A stretch of DNA of 64,000 nucleotides, taken from contig JBKDAN010000013.1 of assembly GCA_046316615.1 (NCBI GenBank), forward strand, positions 40,174 to 104,173. The letters are read 5' to 3'. Below the pieces are notes generated by a model that searched no databases, had not been told where the DNA came from, and saw only the letters and a program-made list of their open reading frames with translations. Positions 35,712 through 44,908 of the stretch are shown here, piece by piece; position 1 is the first letter of the stretch, and each line of letters starts with the position of its first letter. The position numbers and the translations under genes are program-made. This stretch comes from BJHL01 sp040378885. Its GTDB lineage: Bacteria; Planctomycetota; Phycisphaerae; Phycisphaerales; UBA1924.

Positions 35712-38492
35712 TCAGATGTCGAGATTGCGGACTTCGAGCGCATGCTCTTCAATGAACTTGCGGCGCGGTTCGACTTCTTCACCCATGAGGATGCTGAAGA
35801 GGGTGTCGGCCTGGCTCGCACTCTCAAGCGTGACCTTCAGCAGCGTGCGCTTGCTGTTGTCCATGGTGGTTTCCCACAACTGCTCCGCGTCCATTTCGCC
35901 CAGTCCCTTGAAGCGCTTGACTTCAAGGCCGCGACGACCGATATCGCGCAGTGCGCCGAGGATGGCAGGGAGATTGGCTGCTTCGACAACTTTGCCCGGT
36001 CCGGCGCGCTTGACGGACTTGGAGTCGTCGTCCTGATTGTCGCGTGCTTCGTCTTCGAGCGATGCATCGAGCAGTTCCTGGCCAGCGACCCACGCGAAGG
36101 GTGATGCGACCATTTGGCCGGTGACGGTCTCCGCCTGCTCGTCGGCAAATGTGCCGGCGTTGACGGCGATGCCGTGAGACTCGAGTTCCGTGAAGAGCTT
36201 GTCGAGTTCCTTGTTCTCGTGAAGTTCGCGCACGACGGCGGTGCCCAGCAGTTGCACGCCAGTTGCAGGGCCTTCGTCAGTGCTCGCGAGGCTTTGCGAA
36301 TCGTCGCGATCTGCAAGGCGGAGCTTGCGACGCGAGATGTTGGCCATCGCTTCTTCTTCGCTCCACGCGTAATCCTCGCCCTGTGCGCCGCCCGGTGTAC
36401 GCCAGGTGAGGCGATGGGTGGGCAGGTGGCGCTTGCCGGCGGGATCACTATCGCGCTTAGCGAGCAGGTCCTTGAAGACGATGCCGCGACGCTGGGCGAT
36501 ATCGACGAGTTCCATGACACGACGCAGGGCGACGATGCAGCGCTTGAGCGGCTGGCCTTCAAGCCGCTTGAGTTCCTTCACGTCGAAGTTAGCTTCGTCC
36601 TTGCGAGTGACTTCGCGAATGACCAGCGCGCAGTGAGCGAGGCCCAGCTCGGTAAGCGTGTCGTCGAGGCGGGTCTCGTTGAGAACGTACGTGCCGCCCT
36701 TCTTGGTGCGGCTGCCGGCCTTCATGACTTGGTACAGCGGCGGTTGAGCGACAAAGAGGTGGCCACGACGGATCAGCTCGGGCATCTGGCGGAAGAAGAA
36801 TGTGAGCAGCAGCGTGCGAATGTGACTGCCGTCGACGTCGGCGTCGGTCATGATGATGATCTTGCCGTACCGCAGCTTGCTGATGTCAAACTCGACGCCG
36901 ATGCCCACGCGCAGCGCGGCGATGAGCGTGCGGATTTCCTCGAACTTGAGCACTTGGTCAATGCGGGCCTTCTCGACGTTGAGCACTTTGCCTTTGAGGG
37001 GCAAGATAGCTTGGAACTCAACGTCACGACCTTGCTTGGCGCTGCCGCCTGCGCTGTCACCTTCGACGATGAAGAGTTCGCAGTTTTCGACTTGCTTGCT
37101 TTTGCAGTCGGCGAGCTTGTGGGGCATGCTGCCACTGTCGAGAGCGCTCTTGCGGCGCGTCAGTTCGCGAGCCTTGCGGGCTGCTTCACGAGCCTGCGCG
37201 GCGATGATGCCACGCATGCAGAACCTCTTGGCTTCGGCGGGGTGTTCTTCGAGCCAGCGGTCGAGGCCTTCGTTGACGACGCCGCTCACGAAGCTTTCGA
37301 TCTCAGGGTTGAGGAGCTTTTCCTTGGGCTGGTTGTTGAAGGTTGGGTTGGGCAGCTTGACGCTGACGATGCAGACCAGGCCTTCGCGCAGGTCTTCGCC
37401 GCTTGGAACGGGGTCCTTGTCCTTGATGATGCCGTTCTTTTTGGCGTAGCCGTTGATGGTGCGCGTGAGGGCGACCTTGAAGCCCTGCGCATGCGTGCCG
37501 CCGTCAACGTTGTTGATGTTGTTCGCGAAGGAGAGGAGCGATTCGTTGTAGCCGTCGTTGTATTGGAAGGCGACTTCCGCGATAAGGCTTTGCGCGGGAT
37601 CCTCGCGCTTGAAGTAGACGAGTTCACCCACGGCGGCTTTGCCGGTCATGAGGTGTTCGACGTATTCGGGCAGGCCTTTGTCGGCCTTGAAGAGTTCGCT
37701 CTTGATTTTGCCGTCTGGGCCGACGCGTTCGTCGGTGAGGCGCAGCGCGACGCCCGGGTTGAGATACGCGAGTTCGCGCAGGCGATTGGCGAGGGTGTTG
37801 TAGTCGAAGCGGGTTTCGGGGAAGATCGTCGGGTCGGGCTGGAACGTGACCGTTGTGCCACGCTTGCGCGCAGCGCTCGCGGGGATCGCGCCGACTTTCT
37901 TGAGGGGCTCGCTGACGCGGCCGCGTTCGAAGGTGATGGTGTGGATTTCGTTGTCGCGGTAGACCTCGGCGGTGAGGTACGTGGAGAGTGCGTTGACGCA
38001 GGAGACACCCACGCCGTGCAGGCCACCAGAGACTTTGTACGCGGAGCCTTCCTGCTGGAACTTGCCGCCCGCGTGGAGTTTGGTGAGCACAACCTCGATG
38101 GCGGACTTGCCGTTGAGGTTGGGATCTTCGTGCTTCATTGGGCCGGTGGGAATGCCGCGGCCGTCATCAACGACGCTGCAGGAACCGTCGGCCTGGATGG
38201 TGACGTCGACAATCGTGGCGTGCCCTGCCATGGCCTCGTCGATGGAGTTGTCGACGACTTCGTAGACGAGGTGGTGGAGGGCGTTGAGGCCGGTGCCGCC
38301 AATGTACATGCCAGGGCGCTTGCGCACCGCGTCGAGACCTTCGAGGACTTGGATCTGATCTGCGCCATAGTTGCTGCCGGTCGCGCCGATTTTGGGTTCG
38401 GTCTTGACATCCGACTTGATCTCCGCGCCGACGACTTCGGCAGGAGTGCTCTTCGTGTCAGACGCGGCAGGAGTGGAGGGAGGGTTAGGCAT
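35712..38492 (-). CDS. gyrB: DNA gyrase subunit B
   Basis: ATP-dependent introduction of negative supercoils with GyrA. 926 residues. GHKL ATPase domain (VLEGLDAVRKRPGMYIGGTG, DDGRGIPTG, GGLHGVGVSCVNALS), TOPRIM domain with LFIVEGDSAGGSAKQGRD, and the C-terminal FKGLGEMDAEQLWETTMD. An insert of about 200 residues separates the TOPRIM halves, as in other Gram-negative GyrB proteins but longer. The ATG at 38492 is the first with coding character; the frame upstream to 38894 is not coding-like. ParE is less likely because of the insert, but not excluded. Confidence 0.92.
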   Translation of the reverse strand: MPNPPSTPAASDTKSTPAEVVGAEIKSDVKTEPKIGATGSNYGADQIQVLEGLDAVRKRPGMYIGGTGLNALHHLVYEVVDNSIDEAMAGHATIVDVTIQADGSCSVVDDGRGIPTGPMKHEDPNLNGKSAIEVVLTKLHAGGKFQQEGSAYKVSGGLHGVGVSCVNALSTYLTAEVYRDNEIHTITFERGRVSEPLKKVGAIPASAARKRGTTVTFQPDPTIFPETRFDYNTLANRLRELAYLNPGVALRLTDERVGPDGKIKSELFKADKGLPEYVEHLMTGKAAVGELVYFKREDPAQSLIAEVAFQYNDGYNESLLSFANNINNVDGGTHAQGFKVALTRTINGYAKKNGIIKDKDPVPSGEDLREGLVCIVSVKLPNPTFNNQPKEKLLNPEIESFVSGVVNEGLDRWLEEHPAEAKRFCMRGIIAAQAREAARKARELTRRKSALDSGSMPHKLADCKSKQVENCELFIVEGDSAGGSAKQGRDVEFQAILPLKGKVLNVEKARIDQVLKFEEIRTLIAALRVGIGVEFDISKLRYGKIIIMTDADVDGSHIRTLLLTFFFRQMPELIRRGHLFVAQPPLYQVMKAGSRTKKGGTYVLNETRLDDTLTELGLAHCALVIREVTRKDEANFDVKELKRLEGQPLKRCIVALRRVMELVDIAQRRGIVFKDLLAKRDSDPAGKRHLPTHRLTWRTPGGAQGEDYAWSEEEAMANISRRKLRLADRDDSQSLASTDEGPATGVQLLGTAVVRELHENKELDKLFTELESHGIAVNAGTFADEQAETVTGQMVASPFAWVAGQELLDASLEDEARDNQDDDSKSVKRAGPGKVVEAANLPAILGALRDIGRRGLEVKRFKGLGEMDAEQLWETTMDNSKRTLLKVTLESASQADTLFSILMGEEVEPRRKFIEEHALEVRNLDI

Positions 38493-38872
38493 GGTGTGAA
38501 GGCGAAAAGAGTCGTTAGGGATCGGTGGGACAAAACATGGCACGCGAGGTGAAGAAAACCGGGCGAGATGTAGCGGAGTGAAAGCGGCGTGAGAATGTAT
38601 GTAGTCGCAGCCTGCAAGCGTAGGATCGCTACGGTCGCAACAACGCCGGAAACTATCGGAAAACAAGGGCGAAATTGAGCAAATTCGGGACTGCGTGGGC
38701 GGGACGCAATGACACGATTCATGCAGGTTCGCGAGCTGTTGGCGGCCGCAACAGCGTTGGGTTTGTACGGCTGATGCCGGGGCTGATGAACCGGTAGTGT
38801 AAATCCCTGTAAAAACCCATTCAAATTCCAGACAAAGCAACTGTCCGAGCGTCGACGCGTATATGTCCCCGC
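38493..38872. other. Divergent region between gyrB and a membrane protein gene
   Basis: 380 bases that must hold the gyrB promoter on the minus strand and the start of the membrane-protein triplet on the plus strand. Part of it is AT-richer (around 38600-38830). I do not find a convincing -35/-10 pair or any RNA gene. Confidence 0.45.
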
Positions 38873-39826
38873 GTGGTGGCGAGTGAAGTGACAACTTTCG
38901 GGGTTGCGAACGCAGAATTGACGGCCGGTACCGGCGTCACTGATGTGCGACGTGATGTGTTTGCAGCGACGGATCAGGTATCACCTGCCGAGCAGCGGCA
39001 GCTGACAGCGGATCAGTCTGAGACCCTGGCAACGCTGCGGCTTCCCATATTTTTCGTGGTCGGTGTCTTTGTGTCGTTGGGGTTTGTGGTGGGCACGGCG
39101 ATCGGCCGCCTCCTCGCTGTGCAGGCGTTTTGGATGGGAGTCGCCGGCGCGGTTGTGGGTGGGATCGTCTTTGCGATCGGTATGTGGCGACGCAGAACGG
39201 GGCGGTTGCCGAAGGACTTCGGCCTTGCGCTCCCGAAACTTGTAGACGATACGTTCCGGCTGCGTTTGGTCGCGACGCGGAGGGATGTGTATCGCGTGCT
39301 GTACGAGACACCTCTGAGTGAGGAGTCTTTTGAGCCGCGAATTTTCGCGCTGCGTGCCGCGGTGCCAGCGCCGGCGGGGCGGTGGTACACGCTGTGGATT
39401 GTCGGGATCGTGTTGGTAAGTATCGTGTGGACGTGGTACCGGATACAGCTTCGCGGAAACATGGGCATTTCGCTCATCGGTCCCTGGGACTACTGGGCGA
39501 TCATGTGCTTGATGACGCTTCCTTTCATGTGGACCTGGCCGACGTATCTGCGGGTTTCGCCGGGGCGGCTGGATGTCGTGCGGTACGGATTGTTGGGATC
39601 AGGTGCGCCGCACGTGCGGAGAATCGACTTGCGAGCTGCGAGGCTGCTCGTCAATTTGCGATCGATGACGGTCATTGTGCACCCGGCGGAAAGCGCAGAG
39701 CGGACGCTTGTGGTGCAACTCAACCAGTGGGGAGCACCAAATACCGAGTTGGCGCGGTCACTGTTTGAGGCAGCGCGGTGGGAAGGCGATCACAGCCCGC
39801 TGCCGGATGATGCGTTGGTGGGCTAG
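38873..39826 (+). CDS. Four-helix membrane protein, member 1 of tandem triplet
   Basis: About 317 residues. The start is uncertain: GTG codons at 38873, 38876 and 38888, with no ribosome site. Two hydrophobic helices near 57-105, a soluble part, two more helices near 170-220 and a C-terminal domain with TYLRVSPGRLDVVRYGLLG and DLRAARLLVNLRSMTVIVHP. The same layout recurs in the next two genes. No family assignment can be made from sequence alone; the C-terminal part has a PH-like beta pattern. Confidence 0.68.
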   Translation: MVASEVTTFGVANAELTAGTGVTDVRRDVFAATDQVSPAEQRQLTADQSETLATLRLPIFFVVGVFVSLGFVVGTAIGRLLAVQAFWMGVAGAVVGGIVFAIGMWRRRTGRLPKDFGLALPKLVDDTFRLRLVATRRDVYRVLYETPLSEESFEPRIFALRAAVPAPAGRWYTLWIVGIVLVSIVWTWYRIQLRGNMGISLIGPWDYWAIMCLMTLPFMWTWPTYLRVSPGRLDVVRYGLLGSGAPHVRRIDLRAARLLVNLRSMTVIVHPAESAERTLVVQLNQWGAPNTELARSLFEAARWEGDHSPLPDDALVG

Positions 39827-39853
39827 CGTTGCGTGAGGTTGAGGTGGGCTGCC

Positions 39854-40831
39854 ATGAACGCAGAGCAAACGAACGAACAAGGGAATGCTGATGCCGCGCC
39901 TGCTTCGGCGTTAGACGCTGTTTCGCCACCATCAACATCAGACTTCTCCCGTGATCCGCTGCTGGTGTATGACAACGAGTTGCACACGGAACGTCTCAAG
40001 CCCGTGGAACTTAATCGTGCCTCCAAGTGGCCTGTCGCCATGACGGCATTTGCTGGGCTGATGGTGATCGGTCACTTGCTAGGCGCAACCGGACTGGTAC
40101 CGGCGTACATCATCGTCCGTGTGCAAGAGCTGGGTTGGTTTGTGTTGCAGATGACGCCATTTCTCATGTTGATCGTGCTGCCGCCGCTGTGGCGAAACAA
40201 GCGTCAGAAGCGGGGATCGCCGCTGCCTCAAGCTGTTTATGCAACCCACTGGCATGATCAGGATGTATATCGGATCGCGGTGGCGGGGCAACGCAAGGAC
40301 CTCGAAGCAGTCTTCAGTGAGCGTGTGGATGACGGTTTCTTTGAGCCCAAGGTGTATCGAATCTGGGGCGATTGGCCTGCAAAAGCCATCTTGCATGTGC
40401 TGGGTCTTTGGTTGCTTGGTTCAGCACTGTCGCTCGCCCTGCTGAGTGGTTTGCGCAGCAGCGCGAATATGGGCACGATCTGGTCGCTGCAGGGAGCTTG
40501 GGATTGGGTAGCGGCGGCTGGTCTTGGATGGCTACCCATGGTGTTTTTATGGCCCTGCTATGTGCGAGTGTCGCCAGGCCAGTTGGAGCATTTGCGCTAC
40601 GACCTTCTGGGGCGTCGTTTGGTCGAACGTCACGCCTTTGATCTACGCACCGCGCGGCTACGCATGTACATGCCGGGAGGAGTCATGTTCATCACGCAGG
40701 CCGATGGAAAGACGTTGCGCATTGAAGCCGCTTCGATTCGGCACGAGGATGATCTAGCGAGAACCGTCGTGGGCGCAGCAAGAGGGCGGGGCGAGTTGCA
40801 GTCACTCCCGACGGATCGTCTGTCTCAATAG
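39854..40831 (+). CDS. Four-helix membrane protein, member 2 of tandem triplet
   Basis: 325 residues from the ATG at 39854. Same layout as member 1: helix pair (TAFAGLMVIGHLLGATGLVP, VLQMTPFLMLIVLPPLW), a soluble segment with Tyr/Arg patterns, a second helix pair, then YVRVSPGQLEHLRYDLLGRR and FDLRTARLRMY, which align with member 1's RVSPGRLDVVRYGLLG and DLRAARLLV. It begins 28 bases after member 1. Function unknown. Confidence 0.76.
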   Translation: MNAEQTNEQGNADAAPASALDAVSPPSTSDFSRDPLLVYDNELHTERLKPVELNRASKWPVAMTAFAGLMVIGHLLGATGLVPAYIIVRVQELGWFVLQMTPFLMLIVLPPLWRNKRQKRGSPLPQAVYATHWHDQDVYRIAVAGQRKDLEAVFSERVDDGFFEPKVYRIWGDWPAKAILHVLGLWLLGSALSLALLSGLRSSANMGTIWSLQGAWDWVAAAGLGWLPMVFLWPCYVRVSPGQLEHLRYDLLGRRLVERHAFDLRTARLRMYMPGGVMFITQADGKTLRIEAASIRHEDDLARTVVGAARGRGELQSLPTDRLSQ

Positions 40832-40854
40832 TTGGCAGAACGATACAGTCGCGC

Positions 40855-41862
40855 ATGCATGCGGGGAATGATCAAGGTGAGTGGGCGCAGCCGTTTGATC
40901 TGGGGGACGGTCTCGAACCGGTCGTGCTGACGCGGACGCGGGACTTCACGGAATGGCCGCGTTCGCTGGGCATGGTGTCTGAGTGGTTCGTGCCAATGCT
41001 GCCGCGATCGCTGCTGCTCGCGATTGGGCTTGTGTTTGTGCTCGTCACCGTGACGGGCCTTTCGACGGTCTTTGTTCAGCGATTCGGAACGGACTGGATG
41101 TGGCTGGCGATTCCGCTTGCCATCATCGTTGGCGGTGTCGTCAGTGGCACAGCGTGGCGACGACGCATGTCTGCCAAGGGGCCCGCAAGCGGCAGGGTCG
41201 CCACGATTGACGTTCGGCGAGCCAATCCCTCTGCAAGGTTGCGCGTGATTGGAGATCGCGAGCATATTGCAAAGGTGCTGGGGTATCTGCCCGCAACGGA
41301 TGAGATGCGCGAGCCCGTGTTTCTCGAGTGTATGGGAGTGTACGGATTTGCACAAGCAATCGAAGACCTCGCGGCGAGTGCGAGGCGTGTGATGCCGGTC
41401 CCACGAGTCTCAAAGCGAGAACCTTGGTTTGAAGGCGTGCTGAAGTCGGTCGTTGGTATTGTGCTCTTCATCACGATTCTGGCGGCCATGAGCACGATAC
41501 CGGGTATGCGCATCGGATTCTGGCCTGTGGTTGTCAGCATGTGGTGCGCGTGGGCGCTTGTGGCGTCATTCAACCCTGTGACGATTCGCGTGATGCCTGG
41601 CTGTATCGATGTGTTTCAGTCGCGGATGTTTCGGCGGACACGCATACAGCAGAGCAGCTTCGATCTGACGCTGGCAAGAGTGACTCTTGATGTCAATCGT
41701 GGTGTCGTGCGTGTGGAAGACCCTACGCGAGCGGAGTGGCCCGGGCTCTACGTGCGACTGGCGGGCGGCCCGACGGAAATGCAGGCCATGGCCGATGTGC
41801 TGCACGCGGCGCGAACGCAGCAGCGTGCTCCACACATGCCGAGTGCGTTGGCGCTGGCATGA
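40855..41862 (+). CDS. Four-helix membrane protein, member 3 of tandem triplet
   Basis: 335 residues. Helix pairs near 45-100 and 205-245, then TIRVMPGCIDVFQSRMFRR and FDLTLARVTLDV, corresponding to the RVSPG...DLRTAR stretch of the two preceding genes but more diverged. It begins 24 bases after member 2, so the three are probably co-transcribed and arose by duplication. A bidirectional-looking terminator follows. Function unknown. Confidence 0.76.
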   Translation: MHAGNDQGEWAQPFDLGDGLEPVVLTRTRDFTEWPRSLGMVSEWFVPMLPRSLLLAIGLVFVLVTVTGLSTVFVQRFGTDWMWLAIPLAIIVGGVVSGTAWRRRMSAKGPASGRVATIDVRRANPSARLRVIGDREHIAKVLGYLPATDEMREPVFLECMGVYGFAQAIEDLAASARRVMPVPRVSKREPWFEGVLKSVVGIVLFITILAAMSTIPGMRIGFWPVVVSMWCAWALVASFNPVTIRVMPGCIDVFQSRMFRRTRIQQSSFDLTLARVTLDVNRGVVRVEDPTRAEWPGLYVRLAGGPTEMQAMADVLHAARTQQRAPHMPSALALA

Positions 41863-41890
41863 AAAAACGCCGCTATTGGCGGCGTTTTCT
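41862..41890. terminator. Bidirectional intrinsic terminator
   Basis: Stem ACGCCGC (41867-41873) with GCGGCGT (41879-41885), flanked by A and T runs on both sides. It separates the convergent membrane-protein and L,D-transpeptidase genes. Confidence 0.8.
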
Positions 41891-41951
41891 CATTCGTTAC
41901 GATTTGTGTGGTGTTGGAATACTGCCTCCCGGAGCAGCAGCCCACCAGTCG

Positions 41952-43253
41952 TTACGGCAGCACGCGGACAACGCTGACTTCTTCAACAAGCAGGTCAAAG
42001 AGTTCGGCGACGTCTTCCGCCTTCATGCGGGCGCAGCCCATGCTCATCTGCTGGCCGATGCTGGCAGGGTCGATGGTGCCGTGGAAGCCGTAGCCCTGAT
42101 TGACGGTGCTGTCGCCCACACCTTGCCAGCCGATCCAGTGTTCGCCGATGGGGTTCTTGGGGTCGTTGCTCGCGAAGCGCTCGCCTGTACGGGGGTTGAC
42201 CCACGGCGGATCGACGAGCTTGCTGTTCTTCTTGATGACGTAGTTGCCGACCGGGGTGCTATTGCCTTCGCCCAGGCCGACTGTGTAGCTCTTGATGAAC
42301 AGCCAGTTGGCCGGATCGTCGGGCGCGCCAGCGAAGAGATCAGTGCGGTACGCGCTCTTGTTGACGACAGCGTGGAAGGGACCCTTGACGAGCTTGAGCG
42401 TCTGGCCGGCGCGGAGGGCGTTGGGGTTGTTGATGCGATTGACGCGCTGGATGAGGCGCCAGTCGGTCGCGAGTTCGCGCTTGCGAGCGATCTTGACCAG
42501 GCTGTCACCCGGAGCGACCTTGTAGCTTTCGACGAGGCTGTCACCCGGCTCGACACGCGTGCCGAAGACGAGGTCCTGGTTGATCGTCGTGAGTTTGGTG
42601 CGGAGAGCTGCCTTGTCGGCGTCGCTCGCATCGCGGTCCAGCAGTGCCCGGCTGTATGCGGAACGAGCCTCAACCAGCTTGTTGCTGGCCATGGCAGTGT
42701 CGCCCTGCTGGATGAGTTGCAGGACCGTGAGGTTGGTCGTTACCGACGCTGGCACAGGGTTGGTGGTGCCGGTCGTTGTGGTCGTGGTGCCTGGGGTCGA
42801 AGTACCCGTGGGCGCGGTGGGCGTTGCGCCGGGCGTCGTGTTGGCTGGCACGGCCACGGGAGTGTTGACATCCGTGCGGACCACGGTTGTCGGCGCAGGC
42901 GTGGTGGTCGGCTGGTTGCCAAAGGGAACAGCCGCTCCTGGCGTGGTGCCAGCCGGTGTCGTCACGGGCGTGGTGCCCGCGGGAGTTGTGGTCGCGCCGG
43001 GAACAGCCGCTTCGGTGCCGATGGGCTTGGCCGTACCAGCCGCGTTAGCGACTTCCGTCGCCTTGGTCGCGTCAACCTTGGCCGCATCGGCCTTCTGCTG
43101 CTTGTTCAAGTTGCTGAGCGCGTAAACACCGCCGCCCAGCAGCGTGATGCCGGCGACAACAAGGAGAATCTTGGAGGCGTTGGTGTTGCCGGATTGTCCG
43201 GTGACACTGCGGCTGTTTTCGTTCTGGTGATCAGTTTGCGACGGCAGAGCCAT
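41952..43253 (-). CDS. LysM and L,D-transpeptidase (YkuD) domain protein
   Basis: 433 residues. One membrane anchor (ILLVVAGITLLGGGVYALS), a long Thr/Pro/Ala linker, LysM-type peptidoglycan binding (YKVAPGDSLVKIARKRE...NALRAGQTLKLV) and a C-terminal YkuD domain ending GFHGT...SMGCARM. The catalytic Cys is in SMGCA; the His and Cys are in the usual order, but the usual S-[HR]-GC reads SMGC. Predicted to cross-link peptidoglycan or attach proteins. It follows the 5-formyl-THF cyclo-ligase gene by about 60 bases on one strand. Start ATG 43253 has GGAAGGGAAG upstream. Confidence 0.85.
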   Translation of the reverse strand: MALPSQTDHQNENSRSVTGQSGNTNASKILLVVAGITLLGGGVYALSNLNKQQKADAAKVDATKATEVANAAGTAKPIGTEAAVPGATTTPAGTTPVTTPAGTTPGAAVPFGNQPTTTPAPTTVVRTDVNTPVAVPANTTPGATPTAPTGTSTPGTTTTTTGTTNPVPASVTTNLTVLQLIQQGDTAMASNKLVEARSAYSRALLDRDASDADKAALRTKLTTINQDLVFGTRVEPGDSLVESYKVAPGDSLVKIARKRELATDWRLIQRVNRINNPNALRAGQTLKLVKGPFHAVVNKSAYRTDLFAGAPDDPANWLFIKSYTVGLGEGNSTPVGNYVIKKNSKLVDPPWVNPRTGERFASNDPKNPIGEHWIGWQGVGDSTVNQGYGFHGTIDPASIGQQMSMGCARMKAEDVAELFDLLVEEVSVVRVLP

Positions 43254-43314
43254 GAGTCTTCCCTTCCTTGAGAAGCCGGCGCGACGCGAGCGCGCAGGCG
43301 GGGTCCATCCCGGT

Positions 43315-43917
43315 TCAGTTGTTCGCACGGACCACGAGCGTCCGCGTCGGTGTCAGTATCATACCAACGCGCACATCATGCGCGTGCATCGGTACAGAAT
43401 CCACGATCTGCTCGTCAAAGCAGACGCCGGCGATCGTGACGCCTAGCTGGTCTCTGATTTGGGTCAGAAACCGGTCGTAGAACCCGCCGCCGCGGCCCAG
43501 TCGGCCGCCTGTAGCGTCGAACGCAACTCCCGGCACCAGCACGACATCGAGCTGCGCGGGTGCCAGAGGTAGAAGATCGGCACGCGGCTGCACAATGCTG
43601 TAACGACTGACCTCGCAATCTGACGACAAGTTGTGCACCAGAACGGCATCAATCTTGTTCGTGATCCAGTCGGCCCGGGGGAGTGCCAGGGGCTGGCCGA
43701 GCTGGAGGCGGCGGGTGATGAAATCACCCAGGTTCGCTTCGTGGCCCGCCGCGAGGTAGGCCATGAGCATGCGAGCGCTCGCAAACGTTGTTTGCAGGCG
43801 AGCAAGCAGCGCGGTGGTTGCTTCATCGCGAGCCGCGGGTGCCATCGCGCTAAGGCGCCCAAGCACATCCCGTCGGAGGTTGCGTTTGGCGTCGGGATGG
43901 TCGCTGGGAAGGGACAT
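43315..43917 (-). CDS. 5-formyltetrahydrofolate cyclo-ligase
   Basis: 200 residues. Converts 5-formyl-THF to 5,10-methenyl-THF with ATP. Motifs: DAKRNLRRDVLGRL at the start (Lys and Arg for ATP), PRADWITNKID, VLVPGVAFDATGGRLGRGGGFYDRFL (the signature) and GVCFDEQIVDSVPMHAHDVRV. Length matches the YgfA/MTHFS family. The ATG at 43917 fits the family start. It is divergent from the ATP-grasp gene. Confidence 0.88.
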   Translation of the reverse strand: MSLPSDHPDAKRNLRRDVLGRLSAMAPAARDEATTALLARLQTTFASARMLMAYLAAGHEANLGDFITRRLQLGQPLALPRADWITNKIDAVLVHNLSSDCEVSRYSIVQPRADLLPLAPAQLDVVLVPGVAFDATGGRLGRGGGFYDRFLTQIRDQLGVTIAGVCFDEQIVDSVPMHAHDVRVGMILTPTRTLVVRANN

Positions 43918-43978
43918 GGGTATGGGTGTCGAAACCAACGTGAGAGAGTCGCAAGCCGCAACAATGCGCGTGCAGCGT

Positions 43979-44863
43979 ATGAGCATGATTCGTTCCATTG
44001 CCGTGTTGATGCATCCCCTTCAGCACGACGCGGACCGGCTGCACTATCGAATCTGGCCCATCATCGCCAATTGGCGCGCCATGGGTGTGCGCGTGGATGT
44101 CGTGCACGGCGTGCGCGGCCATGAAGACGCTCTCTTAGCGGCGGATGTTGTGATGCCGCACGTGGATTGCTCGCGATTGGATGATGCGACATGGGCATTG
44201 CTGCAGCGCCATCCGCGCGTGATCAATCGGCGTGTACGCGATATTCGCAAGACAGCGGTATCGGCGCAGTTGCTTGGACGAAGCGACGCGTGGGACGGTC
44301 CTGTCATCGTGAAGACGGTGGGTAACTGCGGTGGGCTTTCCGATCATCGCTTTTCGCGTGAGTCTGGGCCCACTTTGGTTGATCGCCTGCGTCACCGGCT
44401 GACGTTTGCGGCACAACGGGAGATTCACGTGTTGCGTTGGGCTCGGACGTTGACACGCTACTACCTGTTTGAACACATGCGCCAGGTGCCGCGTGGAGTA
44501 TGGGCGAATCCGCATCTCGTCGTGGAGCGTTTTCTCCCTGAGCGGGATGAATCGGGCAACTACGTGATGCGGATGTGGATCACCATGGGTGACGCGGGAT
44601 TAGGACGCGTTCTGCGAGGAACTGATCCGTACGTGAAAAACGTGAACGCAGCGCTGGAGGAGTTCAGCACGCCGCCTCCGAGTGTGGAGGCGTGGCGGCG
44701 GTCATTTGGGCTGGATTACGGCAAGATTGACTTCGTGATACACCAGGGCGAAGCGGTGATCATTGATGCAAACACAACGCCCACTGTGTCGGGCGATGGG
44801 TGGAGCGAAAAGTATGTAAGGCAGTGCGAGCCGCTGGCACGTGGTGCGCTGGCCATGTGGTGA
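43979..44863 (+). CDS. ATP-grasp-like protein, unknown substrate
   Basis: About 294 residues (start ATG 43979; 43964 also possible). The middle has PVIVKTVGNCGGLSDHRFSR, which looks like the ATP-grasp Lys and glycine-rich region, and the end has YGKIDFVIHQGEAVIIDANTTP, the acidic-Asn metal-binding motif. Ligases of this fold join a carboxylate to an amine or thiol. No family name can be given. It sits between the folate gene and rarA, 2.3 kb from lysX, another ATP-grasp enzyme. Confidence 0.7.
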   Translation: MSMIRSIAVLMHPLQHDADRLHYRIWPIIANWRAMGVRVDVVHGVRGHEDALLAADVVMPHVDCSRLDDATWALLQRHPRVINRRVRDIRKTAVSAQLLGRSDAWDGPVIVKTVGNCGGLSDHRFSRESGPTLVDRLRHRLTFAAQREIHVLRWARTLTRYYLFEHMRQVPRGVWANPHLVVERFLPERDESGNYVMRMWITMGDAGLGRVLRGTDPYVKNVNAALEEFSTPPPSVEAWRRSFGLDYGKIDFVIHQGEAVIIDANTTPTVSGDGWSEKYVRQCEPLARGALAMW

Positions 44864-44908
44864 AGCAGGTGGTAAGTGGATCAACTGGGCACGAAGGGCG
44901 AAAAATGA

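Noticed and set aside
36114..38552. 812-codon open frame on the plus strand
   Set aside because: Antisense to gyrB; composition (Val/Asp/Ala-rich, no motif) is typical of a shadow frame.
41736..43271. 511-codon open frame on the plus strand
   Set aside because: Antisense to the LysM/L,D-transpeptidase gene; low-complexity Gly/Arg-rich end.
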